The notes beneath the pieces are model-generated. The model made no database searches and was not told the DNA's origin. It was given only the letters and a program-made list of their open reading frames with translations. A stretch of DNA of 64,000 bases from Pipra filicauda (taxonomy: Eukaryota; Chordata; Aves; Passeriformes; Pipridae): the NCBI RefSeq assembly GCF_003945595.2, contig NW_024104898.1, forward strand, positions 2,232,001 through 2,296,000, read 5' to 3'. A program made the position numbers and the translations under genes. Positions 14,601 through 26,000 of the stretch are shown here, piece by piece (position 1 is the first letter of the stretch; every line of letters begins with the position of its first letter).

Positions 14601-17600
14601 AAGCAACTTAGTTCTAGCCTTAAATCTAGCCTTAAATCACCAATCCACTTTAAACAAAGGGCACCCAGGCTAGGACAGGCTGTCCTTGCACTCAATAAAA
14701 GAACTCCTGTAGCTTTTTGAGAGCAACAGCTGCCTTACACCAGGACACGAAGTCCCTGGTAAGGATCTAGTTGAGCTCCCACACAAAAATCTGCCACAGA
14801 TACTTCTTGTGCCCAGCACATTTCAGCCCACTCACAAGAACATGGTTATGGAGGAGGCTATGCAAACTCCTCCAGCTAAGTCCCAAGGAAGGGCTGACTG
14901 CTGCTGCTGACAGCACTGCCTCACAAAAACAGTGAGATGGAGGTTTCTCTCCAGGGGATTCCACATTGCTCACCTGGTCTGCATTCTTCGTCAGCTCTGG
15001 ATAAGCTTCTCCCTGTGGAGTGAACCTCAGTTAGTGATAACATTCTCAGCATCATCCTCAGGGAATCTCAGAGTATGCCACAAACATTATAGAGGTTTCT
15101 CAAGCAGGTGTATGTGAAGGGAGCCCCAGCGCACAGCTCCAGGGTCAGCAGTGCAGAGCAAGAATCATGCTCGGACCATCTCCTGCCTGTCTCCCTGTGA
15201 CTGGCCTCTGCTAGACCCTGCACAGCATCCCTTGGCCAACACATCCGTTCACAACAGGAAAAAAGTATTGTCTTTGAAGATGCTGTTAGTACTAACAGAG
15301 ACCAATTTCAGATGGCTTTCTCCAGATACAACACCTTGGAAGTCACTGCCCTTAGAAACAGCAACGTGCACTTGCATACACTTACATGTGCTTGGACTGA
15401 CTGTACCAAAGGTCACACTAGGCCCCTCCCTCCCATCACAAATGATCAGGGGACAAAAGATTTTTACTGCTGCAATGCATAGCATCAAGTACACATCTTC
15501 CTGGAGCTCCTTCACATCCAATATTGTCTCCTGACAGTGTGCAGGAAAGGGACATGGGGCTGAAAGGGACACGTGTGATAATCTTTTTTCCCCAAGGCAG
15601 CAGTTTTACTCACCAGCACTTCCACTACAGTAGGTACCAGGGAGGCCAGGAGCCCAGGTGGAGCCTGAAGGACTTCAGAGCAAAAGCGGACAGCCCTGCG
15701 CAGGATACGGCGCAGCACCAGTCTGAAAACGGGGCAGGATTCGTCAGGCAGGCATGTGAGCGTCCCTGCCCAGCTCCCACAACCAGCATCCCCCGGATCC
15801 TGTGGTCTGATTCATCAACACAGGACAGCTGCTCCCCACACTCTACACCCAGCCAAGGATGAGTCTGCAGATTGGAACCCTTTACATTTTCTCACCTTCC
15901 TGCCTTCCCAAAGCTCATGCACTCCCTATCTTGGGCCCACACCAGAACCTTTCCCCTGGCTGTCCATATGCCTTTCTAGACCTCACTCCTTCCACCCTAT
16001 GCCATTTCCTTATGTCCTTACTCTGCTCCAGAGAAGCCCGGGTAGATGCCATCAGTGATGCACACACACAAGGTGCGCACGTGATCTGCCACCACACGGT
16101 AGGCCATGTTCACATGCCCAACATCAGCATCCCCGACCAGACCCTGGTATCTGGGTGCCCCGCAGCTCTAAAAGAGAAAGTAGGAATATAAATTAGCAGA
16201 AACTAATGGCTGCAGAACAAGTTTCAATACAAGAGGCAGCCACTCACACTTGACATCATGTTTCTCAACTACCTCTGAACCTCATGCATCTAGATGTACT
16301 CATTAAATCCTTCTATAGCATTATAAACCAACACGTCCGTACCTAACACAGGTCAGCCAATGCCCTAGCACTGAGAAATTTAAGAAATTTTGGAGGAAAA
16401 TGGATCAGCAATGCCAATAATCCAGCAGATTTCCAACCTGAAATTCTCCCAAGCTTTTCTAAAATGTTGCTCTGGACCTGGCCAGACATAATCTCCTCTC
16501 AAGACATAACCATCTCAAAATGTGCGTGTAGAGAAGGCTGTACTATGGTACCAGGCAAGCAGTCTGCATTCAAGGATCTTCTGCTGAGCTGTGATTCTGA
16601 GCAGAAGCACCATCACCTTGTGAATGGCATCCAAGATGGGAGTGAAGAGATCTGTGTCATAGTTGGAGCGTTTGTTCTGCAGAACTGTTACCAGCCTTTC
16701 CAGACCCATTCCTGTATCCACATGGTGCTGTGGTAAGGGAAGAAGATTCCCCTCCACCTCTCTGTCAGCCAGGCAGGAAAAATAAATGGCAAAAGAGAAG
16801 AAAGGGTCAGTTCATGCACAAAAAACAAAAGGAGCATGTAAATCAAAGCGAATAGGAGAGTGACAGGGGATGGAAACAGTGGGAGACCAAGCAAAAGGAA
16901 GCTCAAGGGACAAGACTAACAGCAGCCTGCCTTGGCACAGTCAAACAGCCAGGATCTGACCATCAGACAGTCAGGATAGGTTGTAATGTAAGGAAAAAGG
17001 CCTTCCCTGACAGGGCCAAAGGCCTTCTCCTCCTTCTGCAGGTTTCTCTGGGCTGCTGCAAACCTCAAGAGACCTCTGAAATGCAGCAGTAAGGGAGAAT
17101 AGACAGCAAAGGTTGAAGGAGGACAGGGTAAATAAAGTGAAGCAGACCAATAACTACACTGGAACATCCTCCCAGCTTCCCTCTTGCTTCTGGAAAGCAG
17201 TGGGATGTCAGAGTATACACATATGATTTTGGAGTCAGACAAGAGGGAAAGTTTTTGGAGTTCAGACAAGACACCTGGTACCTGCTGTACTGCATGAAGA
17301 CCAAGTTCCAGATCTCCACTACATCAGGGCTGCCCTGGTTCACCAGTGCTGCAGCATTTCTGCCACCGCCCACATGGTCATAGTGTATTTCTGTGCATGG
17401 ACCACAGGGACCTGTGTCCCCCATCTCCCAGAAGTTGTCCTTCAAGGGGAAAGGAAGCACGTGACTGGCAGGCACCCTGGAAAGGCAAACAACAGAGGTG
17501 GCAGCACTGAGGCATACGCACAAAGCACACAGTAGCCTAGATCACACAGAAAGTTGGAAGGGAGGAATACTTTCTTCCCACTGTAGACTCAATAAGCAAA

Positions 17601-19818
17601 CATTGGAATTCCTCTGCTTCTGTTCACACAAAATTACTCTTCTTAGCAAGAACAAGCTGGGTTAAACCAGACAGGATCCCACTCTGCCTAGAACAACTGG
17701 CAAACACAGCCTGGCCCCTGCTGAGGGAGACATGCTCTCCACTGGGTCTGTGGAGCACCTTCCTCCTTGGAGCAGAGGCAAGACCTGATCACAACAGACA
17801 AGACTGTACACCAACAGTAGCACAGAGCTGGCTGCCTTGGGTTCAAAGCCCACACAGAGCCTGGAACAAACTTCCAAAGCACAGCACTGTTCTGCAATGG
17901 CTTCACCCTCTCACTAGCAATTGCTAGCTTTAGGAGAACATGCTCTCCACAGCTCATGATAGAGAGAAAGTAGAGAATTGAAGATAGTTCACATACTTCA
18001 TCCAGGCCAGCCAGGGTCAAGCACATAGTTCCCCTAGTGATACCACCTAAGAATGAGCTTAAAGGTCAAATGCCCCAGTCAGAACCCAGCTGACTTTTAC
18101 CAGCCCAAACAAACCAGAAACAAAATAAGTTTAAACCATAATTTTGACTCCCACATCAACTAAGAATTAAATGGGAAACTGTGGAAATCGAAAGGTCAGC
18201 ACCTGCTGATCAGAACCTTTCTCTAACACACTTACCCCAGGTGGAGCCACACATCCCTGCACTCCTCATCTGCACTCAGCCCCAAGGTAGAGTCTCCACC
18301 AAAATAGGTGACGTAGAGACGATCTTTGGGGATCTCGTAGACCTCTGTCAGGAGCTCCCAGGCCATGCTACATGCCTCCTCCTGAGCAGGTAGGGAACAA
18401 AAATGAAGCACTGTAAGCCAGGATGCATAGTGATGCAGGAAGGCTCTTTAGAATGGGAGTGAAACACCAAAGAAGTTAATTTCAGCTGCTCTCTCCCTTT
18501 CCAATCTTAAGGCTCATTTCAAAGAGCAGGATGAGGATCAGGAGAGTGAGACAGCTCTCTGCTGCCTGTGAAAAGCTGGCATTCCTAAACTGTTGTAAAT
18601 CACAGCATGATTCACTTCTTTGTGTTTAACAGCAGAGTTCCATGGATTATTTTCTTTCCAAGGGAAAAATATACTCATTAACAAAAAGTAGCATCCTTTA
18701 TCCTTCTTCCCTTTTCAAACTTCCTAGTAATAAGCATCAAATGAACTGGTAACCTCTTTTCACCATATTAAATGGTCTACACTGGCATTCTCACAAAGAA
18801 CTTTGATTTGTGTGTATTGTTCACAGCTTTGACAGGCTTCGAGGGCACGTTTAATGACAGAGCCCACCAGCTGACCACTTCTGCTCCAGGCCACAGAGCT
18901 CCCAAGGAGTAATAAGGAGCTTACCAAAATGTCTTCTGCTGACAGTCCTATGGCACTACAGCACAGCTCTGAAAGAAAGGCCACGTTTTCCCCTGGAGAG
19001 GGTTTGCTCCTATCACCTCACCTTAAAGTAATCTCCAAAGGACCAGTTCCCCAACATCTCGAAGAACGTGTGATGGTAGGTATCTCGGCCCACATCCTCC
19101 AGATCGTTGTGCTTCCCTCCTGCACGCACGCACTTCTGGCTGTTCACTACCCGTTGGTACTGCGCCAGCTCGCTCCGGGGGTGCACCGTGCCCAGGAAAA
19201 TGGGCTTGAACTGGAAACGAGAGACACCTGCTATTGCTAGATGCCACCCAGAGCGGGGGGACAATGCCTGGGGCTCTTGAAACACAGACACAGAATGGGT
19301 CATGACCACCGTGGGTCATCTGATACAACCTCCCTGTTTAAACAGGGTCGCCCTAGAGCACATGGCACAGGACTGTATCCTGACAGTTCTTGAATATCCC
19401 CAGCAAGGGAGACTCCAACGGCACTTTGGCACTGCGAGAGGCGACCGGGAGGGCAGCGGCGCGGTCAGGCCAGAGCACTGCCGGACACCTCCGTGACAGG
19501 ACGCTCGCGGAGGCGGGCCGCGCTCCTCTGGAGACACTCAGGGAGCCGGAGACGGGGACGTGAGGGAGCGGGACGCGGCGGAAGCACCTGGTTCATGCCC
19601 GCATTGACGAAGAGGAGCCGCGGGTCGCCGCGGGGCCGCACGGGAGCCGAGGGCACGCAGCGGTGGCCGTGGCGCTCCTGGAAGAAGCGCAGGAAGGCGG
19701 CGCGGATCTGCCCCGCCGGCGGGCAGCCGGCAGTGCCGCGGCGGGGGCTGCAGGGCCAGCGCCACGGCACCATCAGCAGCAGCAGCCGCCGCCGCCGCAG
19801 CCGCCCGGCCGCAGCCAT
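2609..19818 (-). CDS. AARS2: Alanyl-tRNA synthetase, mitochondrial (22 exons, 988 aa)
   Basis: Class II synthetase that charges mitochondrial tRNA-Ala with alanine and edits mischarged tRNA. Coding exons in transcript order: 19588-19818, 19022-19210, 18236-18381, 17282-17476, 16617-16761, 16022-16167, 15614-15722, 14974-15012, 14163-14274, 13500-13627, 12619-12769, 10618-10787, 9504-9617, 8968-9108, 8196-8333, 7682-7791, 6444-6552, 4816-4938, 4370-4480, 3413-3496, 3166-3276, 2609-2773. All introns are GT-AG, phases match, and the sum is 2967 nt with TGA at 2609-2611. The Arg/Leu-rich N-terminus ([15 protein letters not shown]) fits a mitochondrial targeting peptide. The aminoacylation core has [13 protein letters not shown], the motif 2 region [14 protein letters not shown] (about residue 203) and motif 3 DTGMGLERL (269-277). 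The editing site zinc ligands are HTATH (H635, H639), C752 and H756 in CCGTH; a C-Ala domain follows. Human AARS2 is about 985 aa, so the gene looks intact. It is divergent from RNF8. Confidence 0.96.
4939..6443 (-). other. AARS2: AARS2 intron 17
   Basis: Intron between the exon that completes the editing-domain segment (HLLQTG...) and the exon beginning [10 protein letters not shown]. It holds an A-run at about 5409-5426. The plus-strand open frame of 155 codons at 5619-6086 has no recognisable domain. No further gene, RNA or repeat was recognised. Confidence 0.8.
11220..11920 (+). mobile_element. Old, diverged CR1 LINE fragment in AARS2 intron 11
   Basis: The plus strand follows the CR1 3'-half layout in degraded form: a stretch like 'gggccaacaccatttaacatc' (CR1 'gggcccagttctgttcaatatc'), a clause near 11580-11640 on a cast of repeated 'ctgggctg' words, then the 'gatccccttcaacctgaat' 3' tail near 11890. 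No intact reverse-transcriptase frame remains. It lies antisense to AARS2 between exons 11 and 12. The assignment comes from remembered CR1 consensus, and the boundaries are approximate. Confidence 0.65.
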
Positions 19819-20053
19819 AGCGCCTGAGGCCGGACGACGGTGCGGGGGCCGTGCCGGGGCCGGAGGGGCGGGACACGGAAGAGCGCGGCGGGACTGCGGG
19901 GAAGCACCGTGGGATAATGGGATAGCGCCAGCGGCCCGGAGGGCTCCTGCGGCGCACGCGCGGGGCCGGGCAGCGGGGCGGTGCCTCGTGTTCCGCCCCG
20001 CGCGAGGCTGCCCCGTCACTGCCGCCGCCGCAGCCATCCCTCTGGGGGCAGCC
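19819..20053. promoter_or_regulatory. Probable bidirectional AARS2/RNF8 promoter
   Basis: The AARS2 ATG (19816-19818, minus) and RNF8 ATG (20054-20056, plus) face away from each other across only 235 bp, so both 5' UTRs and core promoters must fit here or overlap exon 1. There is no obvious TATA box. Visible elements are a GC box GGGGCGGG at 19865-19872, a reverse GC box at 19993-20000, and GCGCACGCGC at 19952-19961, which matches the core of the palindromic NRF1 site. A GGAA (ETS-type) core lies in ACACGGAAGAG near 19873-19883. Shared use by both genes is inferred from spacing. Confidence 0.75.
19952..19961. promoter_or_regulatory. NRF1-type site
   Basis: GCGCACGCGC matches the core of the NRF1 consensus (YGCGCAYGCGCR). 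NRF1 drives many nuclear genes for mitochondrial proteins, so a site in the AARS2 promoter makes functional sense. Occupancy is inferred from the motif only. Confidence 0.55.
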
Positions 20054-23000
20054 ATGGCCGTGCGCGGGGTGCCGCGCCTGGCCTGGTGCCTCCGCCGAGT
20101 CGGGGCCAGCTGCGACTGGCTCCTGCTGGAGGCCGGCACGCAGGTGAGCCGGGCCGGGCCGGGCTGGGCTCCCCGCGGGCCCCTCGGAGGGGGCGGGTGG
20201 GTGGCCGAGGCGCGGCCCTCGGAGCCGGCCCCCAGTGCCGGCAGCCAGTGCCGGCCCCGCTTAGGCTGAGCTCTGCCGCGGCCGGCTCCGCCCTGGGCAG
20301 CGGGCGAGCGGCCCTCGGAACGCTTTGTTTCGGGAGCTTCGTTGTTCCTTATGGCGCTTCCCAGGAGGAGAAAGCCCCGTTTAACGAGCAGCCGCCGCTC
20401 GTGGCCGTTCGGAGGGGCCCCCCGTGCGCCCCAGCGCTGCCCCGGCCTCCCCGCGGGGCGGCCCGGGCGGGCGCGTTGCAGCCCCGGTGACGCGGAGGGA
20501 GCGCAGGGCGGGTCCGGGCGCTGCAGTCGAGTCTTAGGTTGTTATTATCTTTAAAAGTCTTATGTCGTATTTAGATAGGAGTTGTTTGTGTGACAGTAAC
20601 CTAAGTGCGGATGGGGGAGGGAGCCCATAGCCTAATTAACAAGCCGGTGTTTTGGCGAGGTTAAATAAGGCACTGCACTTGTGTGGTTTAAGGTGTTCAG
20701 GTGTAAACGAGGTCACGTTTTAAATATGTTTTGGTTGTGTTTTGATGCGGTGCAGGAATCGTGATTTTAATTGAAAAGGCCAAATGGGCCCTTGTATTCT
20801 TTCCCTTAAACTCAGCAGGCAAAGATGTGTGGTGAGGTTGAGGCAGTGTAGGAGGAGTTGCTGTTTTGGTGGTCAAAACCAGGTGAGTAGTTAGGTGGTG
20901 TGGATGATGCTGTGGCCAACTCCTTTGTGTTTACGTACTGCAGAAGGTGCCCCTTCAAACTCACTTTTCAGTACTACTCAAGTCTTTAAGTAAATGTATA
21001 GTTTTCTTACCCTCCCATCGTGGATTTGAAGCCCTGAGGTGTGTAAGTATGCTTAGTGAAGGACCGGAGCTCATACATCTGCAGAACTTGCAGCCAGAGC
21101 TCCACTAATTGTGCAGAGAATGCCATTCGGGATGTTATTGCTCCAGTTGTCTGCATGGTACTTCTCACAGGCAGCAAGAGGGCTGACAGCGTCCCGGTGC
21201 TACAGGTGTGCCAGGCCACAGAGCACAAACCAGTTTTACTGGGATTTAAATCGCAGTATTAGAATATCGTGAGTTGGAAGGGACCCACGAGAATCATTGA
21301 GTCCAGCTCCTGGCCCTGCACAGGACAGCCCCAAAAATCACACCATATGTCTGAGAGCATTGTCCGGATGCTTCTTGAACTCTATCAGGCTTGGTGCTGT
21401 GACCGCTTCAGTGCCAAAGGGCATGCCCAAGGCATAGGGATGTGCTGTGGTGTGCTGGTACTGCTGTGGGCAGCACTGAACTCCGGCAGGCAAGTGGTAA
21501 CACGTCTTGGACCCCTGTTTGCTAAATGAACTTGATCAAGGGGAAGTTTTGTGTCCGGCCCCACTTGGTCTCGCTCATATTTGTGTGTGAGGCCTTGCAG
21601 ATGGGTGTGCCTGGGCCATAAGAATCATTCAGGTGGCTTAGGCACTTCTCTTGCTGCTGCAGGGACAAGTGCAAAGCTGATTTTATGTTTGAGTCCACAT
21701 GAAGTGGGGACTCTTTATCCACCTGAGTTTCTGTATCTCTTAAAGATGCAATCCATATTGACAGAACCTTAATGTATATGAAGTATTTAAGAAGACGGGA
21801 ACAATGCGGTTAAGTTTGCTTTTGTCATCTTAGTTTGCTTCCTTGCATTTAGTTATGACATTGGAGTCTGAGTTCTGGCTTTAAACTCAAGGTGAGACCT
21901 GCTCAGGTAATGTGCAATGCACAGATGAATAAGAAAAGTGTGCAGAAGAGGCAGTGGAGGGAGGTAGAGCAGAGACGTGCTTTAAATGGCAATCTGCAAT
22001 TAGATGGGATTTAATAAGATACTGTGAAATGGTACAATTAAATTGTGTCCCTTCTTCCAGAAGATACTATTAGAGTGTAATTAGATTATTTAGATCTCTT
22101 TCACTACTGGTTATGAGCTGCATGTAGCTTAGATTCTGAGCCATAAGACTGATGGTGCGATTTACAAAAGTATCATGCATTTAGGGCAATGTTGTGTGTG
22201 CACTTTTCTGTGGTAGTTTTCCGGGCTATTTTTCCTGCAGCTTTCTTGTTCGCAGACAGTTGAACAGATGCAGCCACCAAAAGAAGAGGGTAAGAAATAA
22301 TGTTCAGACCCACAAACAATAGTGCTGGTTTGGAGAAATGGTGTTTAGTTAGGTAATGACTGAAGTGGAACACGGATGGATTGAGAGTGGCTTTGAGCAG
22401 CTTTGCTGCTGAAGGAAGATGTCCATGAAACCGTGAGGTCCATGAGGCTGTAATGTGCCTCAGAGAAATCAAATTTTCCTCAATGGGAGAGAAAGATAAT
22501 ACTTCAAAATTTGTAGGTTTCCATTTTCTATATACTCTTGAATTTAAATGCAAAAAAACCCCCATCATATTATGCCAGGCTCTTTGGAAATACCTGTAAG
22601 ATGCTAGAGTTTTGCTGTACTTAAATTTAAATGACATAAACTGAATTTACCATGTTAATGATTGCAGTTACTAAACTACTTTATTTTTAGGTAACTATAG
22701 GCCGAGGATTAGATATCACGTACCAGCTGGTGTCAAAAACCTGTCCCTTGATGATCTCTCGTAAGCACTGTATTTTCCAGCAGAATGCAGAAGGGCAGTG
22801 GACTGTCAAGGATAACAAGGTACAGAGACTTATTGAAGACCTTGTACTCTTGAGATTGATTGAAAAGAATGCCTTGTTGGGATCAAGCAATGTATGGGCC
22901 ATGATATAGTGTAATGTAAGTGTGATAGAAGGTTCATGGGAATGTGTCTTGCCTGTTGTGCACTCCCTTCAGGAAGATTCAGTCTGCTGCAATTTGGATG

Positions 23001-26000
23001 CAAATGGTATTACTTTCTGTATGTAGATTCACCTTTTGGTTTAGCATTTTTCAGACCATTGTGGCCTTGCCAAGGGCACTTTGCAGTCTGTGAACCTGTT
23101 TTGTGTTGCTTTCTATTAAAAAAATCCTATGAATTTTGGCGTAGGATTTTATCCTTTCAAAAGGATAGTGTTCTTGTAGTGCGAACGAAAGAATAAGCTG
23201 GAACTCCTTATTGTAGTGACACAGGTGCTTTAATTATTATCAACTGCAATAAGAATCTGTTGTTAGAAAAGACATGCTTCATGTCCAAACAAGTTTCTCC
23301 TGAAAGTCCTTCTCAGCTAATTAGAATAAAATGTTGAGAGTCGTCACTCAGGGCTCTCTTTGACTTCAGTGATCTGTTTTTTGAATTGTGATCTTGCCAC
23401 ATTCTCATTCGGACTGAAAACTGTAAAATCAGTAATTTGCTTTAAAACAGCACTGGTAGAAGAAAAATGTTCAACAAGCTTTTGTGCTGTTTTTTCCCTT
23501 CAGACTTCCTTCTTTTTCTTCTGCACTAGCGTGCATGTTAAAATGTTGTTCTTAGTGCTTGTACCCAAAATCTGTATTGCAAGAATAATGCACAGTAAAT
23601 CACGCAATGTAGCAAATAATAAACAGAACACCCAGCCAATAACTTGGATATTGCAAGGTTTATTTAAAGAGGTGCCTTATTCTTATTGCAGCACTGAAGA
23701 GGTTGGATATGTTTACAGTTGCCAGAAATAACCTGGAGAGGAGTTTGTAACTACATATTAAATTTTGCTGATTCTGTGTTTGTTGGCAGAGTCTAAATGG
23801 AGTCTGGCTTAATAAGCAGCGCCTGGATCCATCAAAAGTCTATCCTATTGCTGAAGGAGACCGTATCCAGTTGGGAGTGCCTTTGGAAAACAGAGAGACT
23901 GCTGAATATGAGTATGAAGTAATTAAAGAGGAATGGGAGAAAATTAGGCCCTTTTTAGCCCAAAGAAGTGACCTGGGGAAAGCTAAGAGTTCAAGAACTA
24001 AACGTAAATTTAGTTCGGAGGAATTAGAGACATCTGGATCAGAAGGCCCTTCGAACTCCAGATGCAAAAGAGACAGAGTGTCCTGTGACAATGAACCTTT
24101 GGATAAATCATGGGAACGGGTAGAAGAGGCCAAACGGCTAACAGAGAAGATGGATATCAAACTGCCTGCTCCTGGACCAAGTGAGGGGGATAGCGGTCCA
24201 GTGCATACTAGCCCTTTTCAGTCCAAGAAAGCTGTGTCTGTCCCCCATAAGGACCAGAAAGGCTCTGGTCTTACAGAGTCATGGACTGGCTTGAAAATGC
24301 TGAGGAAAACTCTCGTAGATGTAATGAAATTAAAGGTCAAAGTGCAGGAGAAGCAGACAGCAGTTCTGAATGTGAAGCAGAGGCGTAGAAAGTGTGCTCA
24401 GAAGGAGATCCTGGTAATGGAGCAGGAGCTGCAGGAGTTGCAGGACCAGCTGTGCATGGAACAAGAGCAGCAGCAGCAGCAGGTGGAAGAGCTGGAGAGG
24501 ACATTTTGTAAAGAGCAGCAGAAGCTAGAGGTATAATGGTGGTAATCATTTTTACCTGTCTTCATTTTTATGGAATCCAAAATAGCTCTGAAACTATAGA
24601 GTAACGCAAATAGTGTTTGTGTGAATTACCCCTGTTAAATTTTCATGGACGTACTTAAGTTGTACCAAAAGAAAGTGCAGAGATGGAAGAGATTTGGCTG
24701 TATGGGGAATTAGGAAAAAGGTGGAAAGTAAAGCATTTCAGTTGCTTGCTTTTTAATAAAAACTGAAAAGTCTCTGCCGGATCTCCTGTGGTTACAGAGA
24801 GGACAAGTTGAAAAGTATTTACTTTGAGTGTGAATTTCTCTTGGTGTATGGCTGAAATAATGTCCAGTTTGCATGTCAAATCCACTCTCTTTCCAAGCAA
24901 TGAATTATTGCATACCTTAATCCTTGGAGGGATGGAGATTTTTTATTTTCCTACTTTCAAAGAAACCTTTTTTGCAATCCGTATCTTCAAGCAGTACATG
25001 TTGATAAATAGCTTTTTAGATAACAAACTGAAACTGCTCAAACTTGAGACTTCTCGAAAATAGTTTAAAAAATGTAAAGATTCATCTTGGAGCGAGTGTA
25101 ATAATTTATCAGTTACTTCCTCTAAAGTCTGCTGCTAAAGGCAAGATACCAGTATCAGAAGTACAGAAAGTCTGGAGTTCTGTCCTTAGGCACAGTGTGA
25201 AGTTCAGCTTTAGGTATGTCTGACCTCTTTGGATGTGCTCAAAGATAGAGTTGCAGCTTTTAAGCTGTTGCTGACCTCTTTGCTTCTACGAACATGCTGG
25301 TGCCTTGAAGAGCTAGAATACTGTGGAGGTGTTCCAAAAATGTAACTGCAAATGATATATCCATTTTAATTCTTCACAGTAAATGATAGCTCTAATTTCT
25401 GTGGTACACTAAAGTGGGACATCTCAGAGTTTTTTGAAAACCAGTGTTCTTTCTTTAAGCATATCCTCTAAAGCGAGGGTGCAGAATAGTAATTTTCTGT
25501 TTCTTGCTTTCTTCAAGTCTTTTTTTTTTTGTCTCACTTCTTACCCCACCCAGGGAGAAAAGTGGCAACATGGGGAAGAGAATCTGAAGGAGCAGCTGGC
25601 CCAGGTCCTGCAAGAGGCAAGTGGTTATGAGTCTAGGTTTGGTCTAACTTTTTGACTCGAATGTTTAAATCTTTCTTGCTGCTGTGGCCTCTTAGTAGAA
25701 GATGAGAACTTTGCCTTAGCTGACTGTGTAAGACTCCAGCCCCAGGAGCTGCCAGCTCCTGGGCTTAGCTAGGAGTTTAATATATAGATACAGTGTTCTT
25801 TAATACTTTGAGATAGCGTGAAGAGAATAAGTCACGGTCTTGTTCCCAAGGGATTTCTTTATTAATTTAGGGGAGCAAATAAGGGAACTTGGCTGAAGTT
25901 CAAAAGCACACCACACAAGCTACACAAAAATGTTCCACCACAATACTGACTCAGCATATACTGTTAATCCACAACACTTAAGATCCAATCCCTCCAGCTC

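Larger units (their letters stand above)
19420..20530. promoter_or_regulatory. CpG island spanning AARS2 exon 1 and RNF8 exon 1
   Basis: The sequence is strongly G+C- and CpG-rich from about 19440 to 20525, in contrast to the AT-richer DNA beyond 20540. It covers AARS2 exon 1, the gap between the two start codons, RNF8 exon 1 and the start of RNF8 intron 1. Long open frames here on both strands (for example 19493-20269 plus) follow from GC richness and are not counted as genes. Confidence 0.85.

Noticed and set aside
19465..20269. Long open frames on both strands (224 and 258 codons) across the AARS2/RNF8 first exons
   Set aside because: They arise from GC-rich CpG-island sequence with few stop codons, and read through the true splice donors at 19587 and 20144. 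Only the parts inside the AARS2 and RNF8 first exons are coding.
22173..22637. 154-codon minus-strand frame in RNF8 intron 1
   Set aside because: Near the length expected by chance for this window and without a recognisable domain or repeat family.
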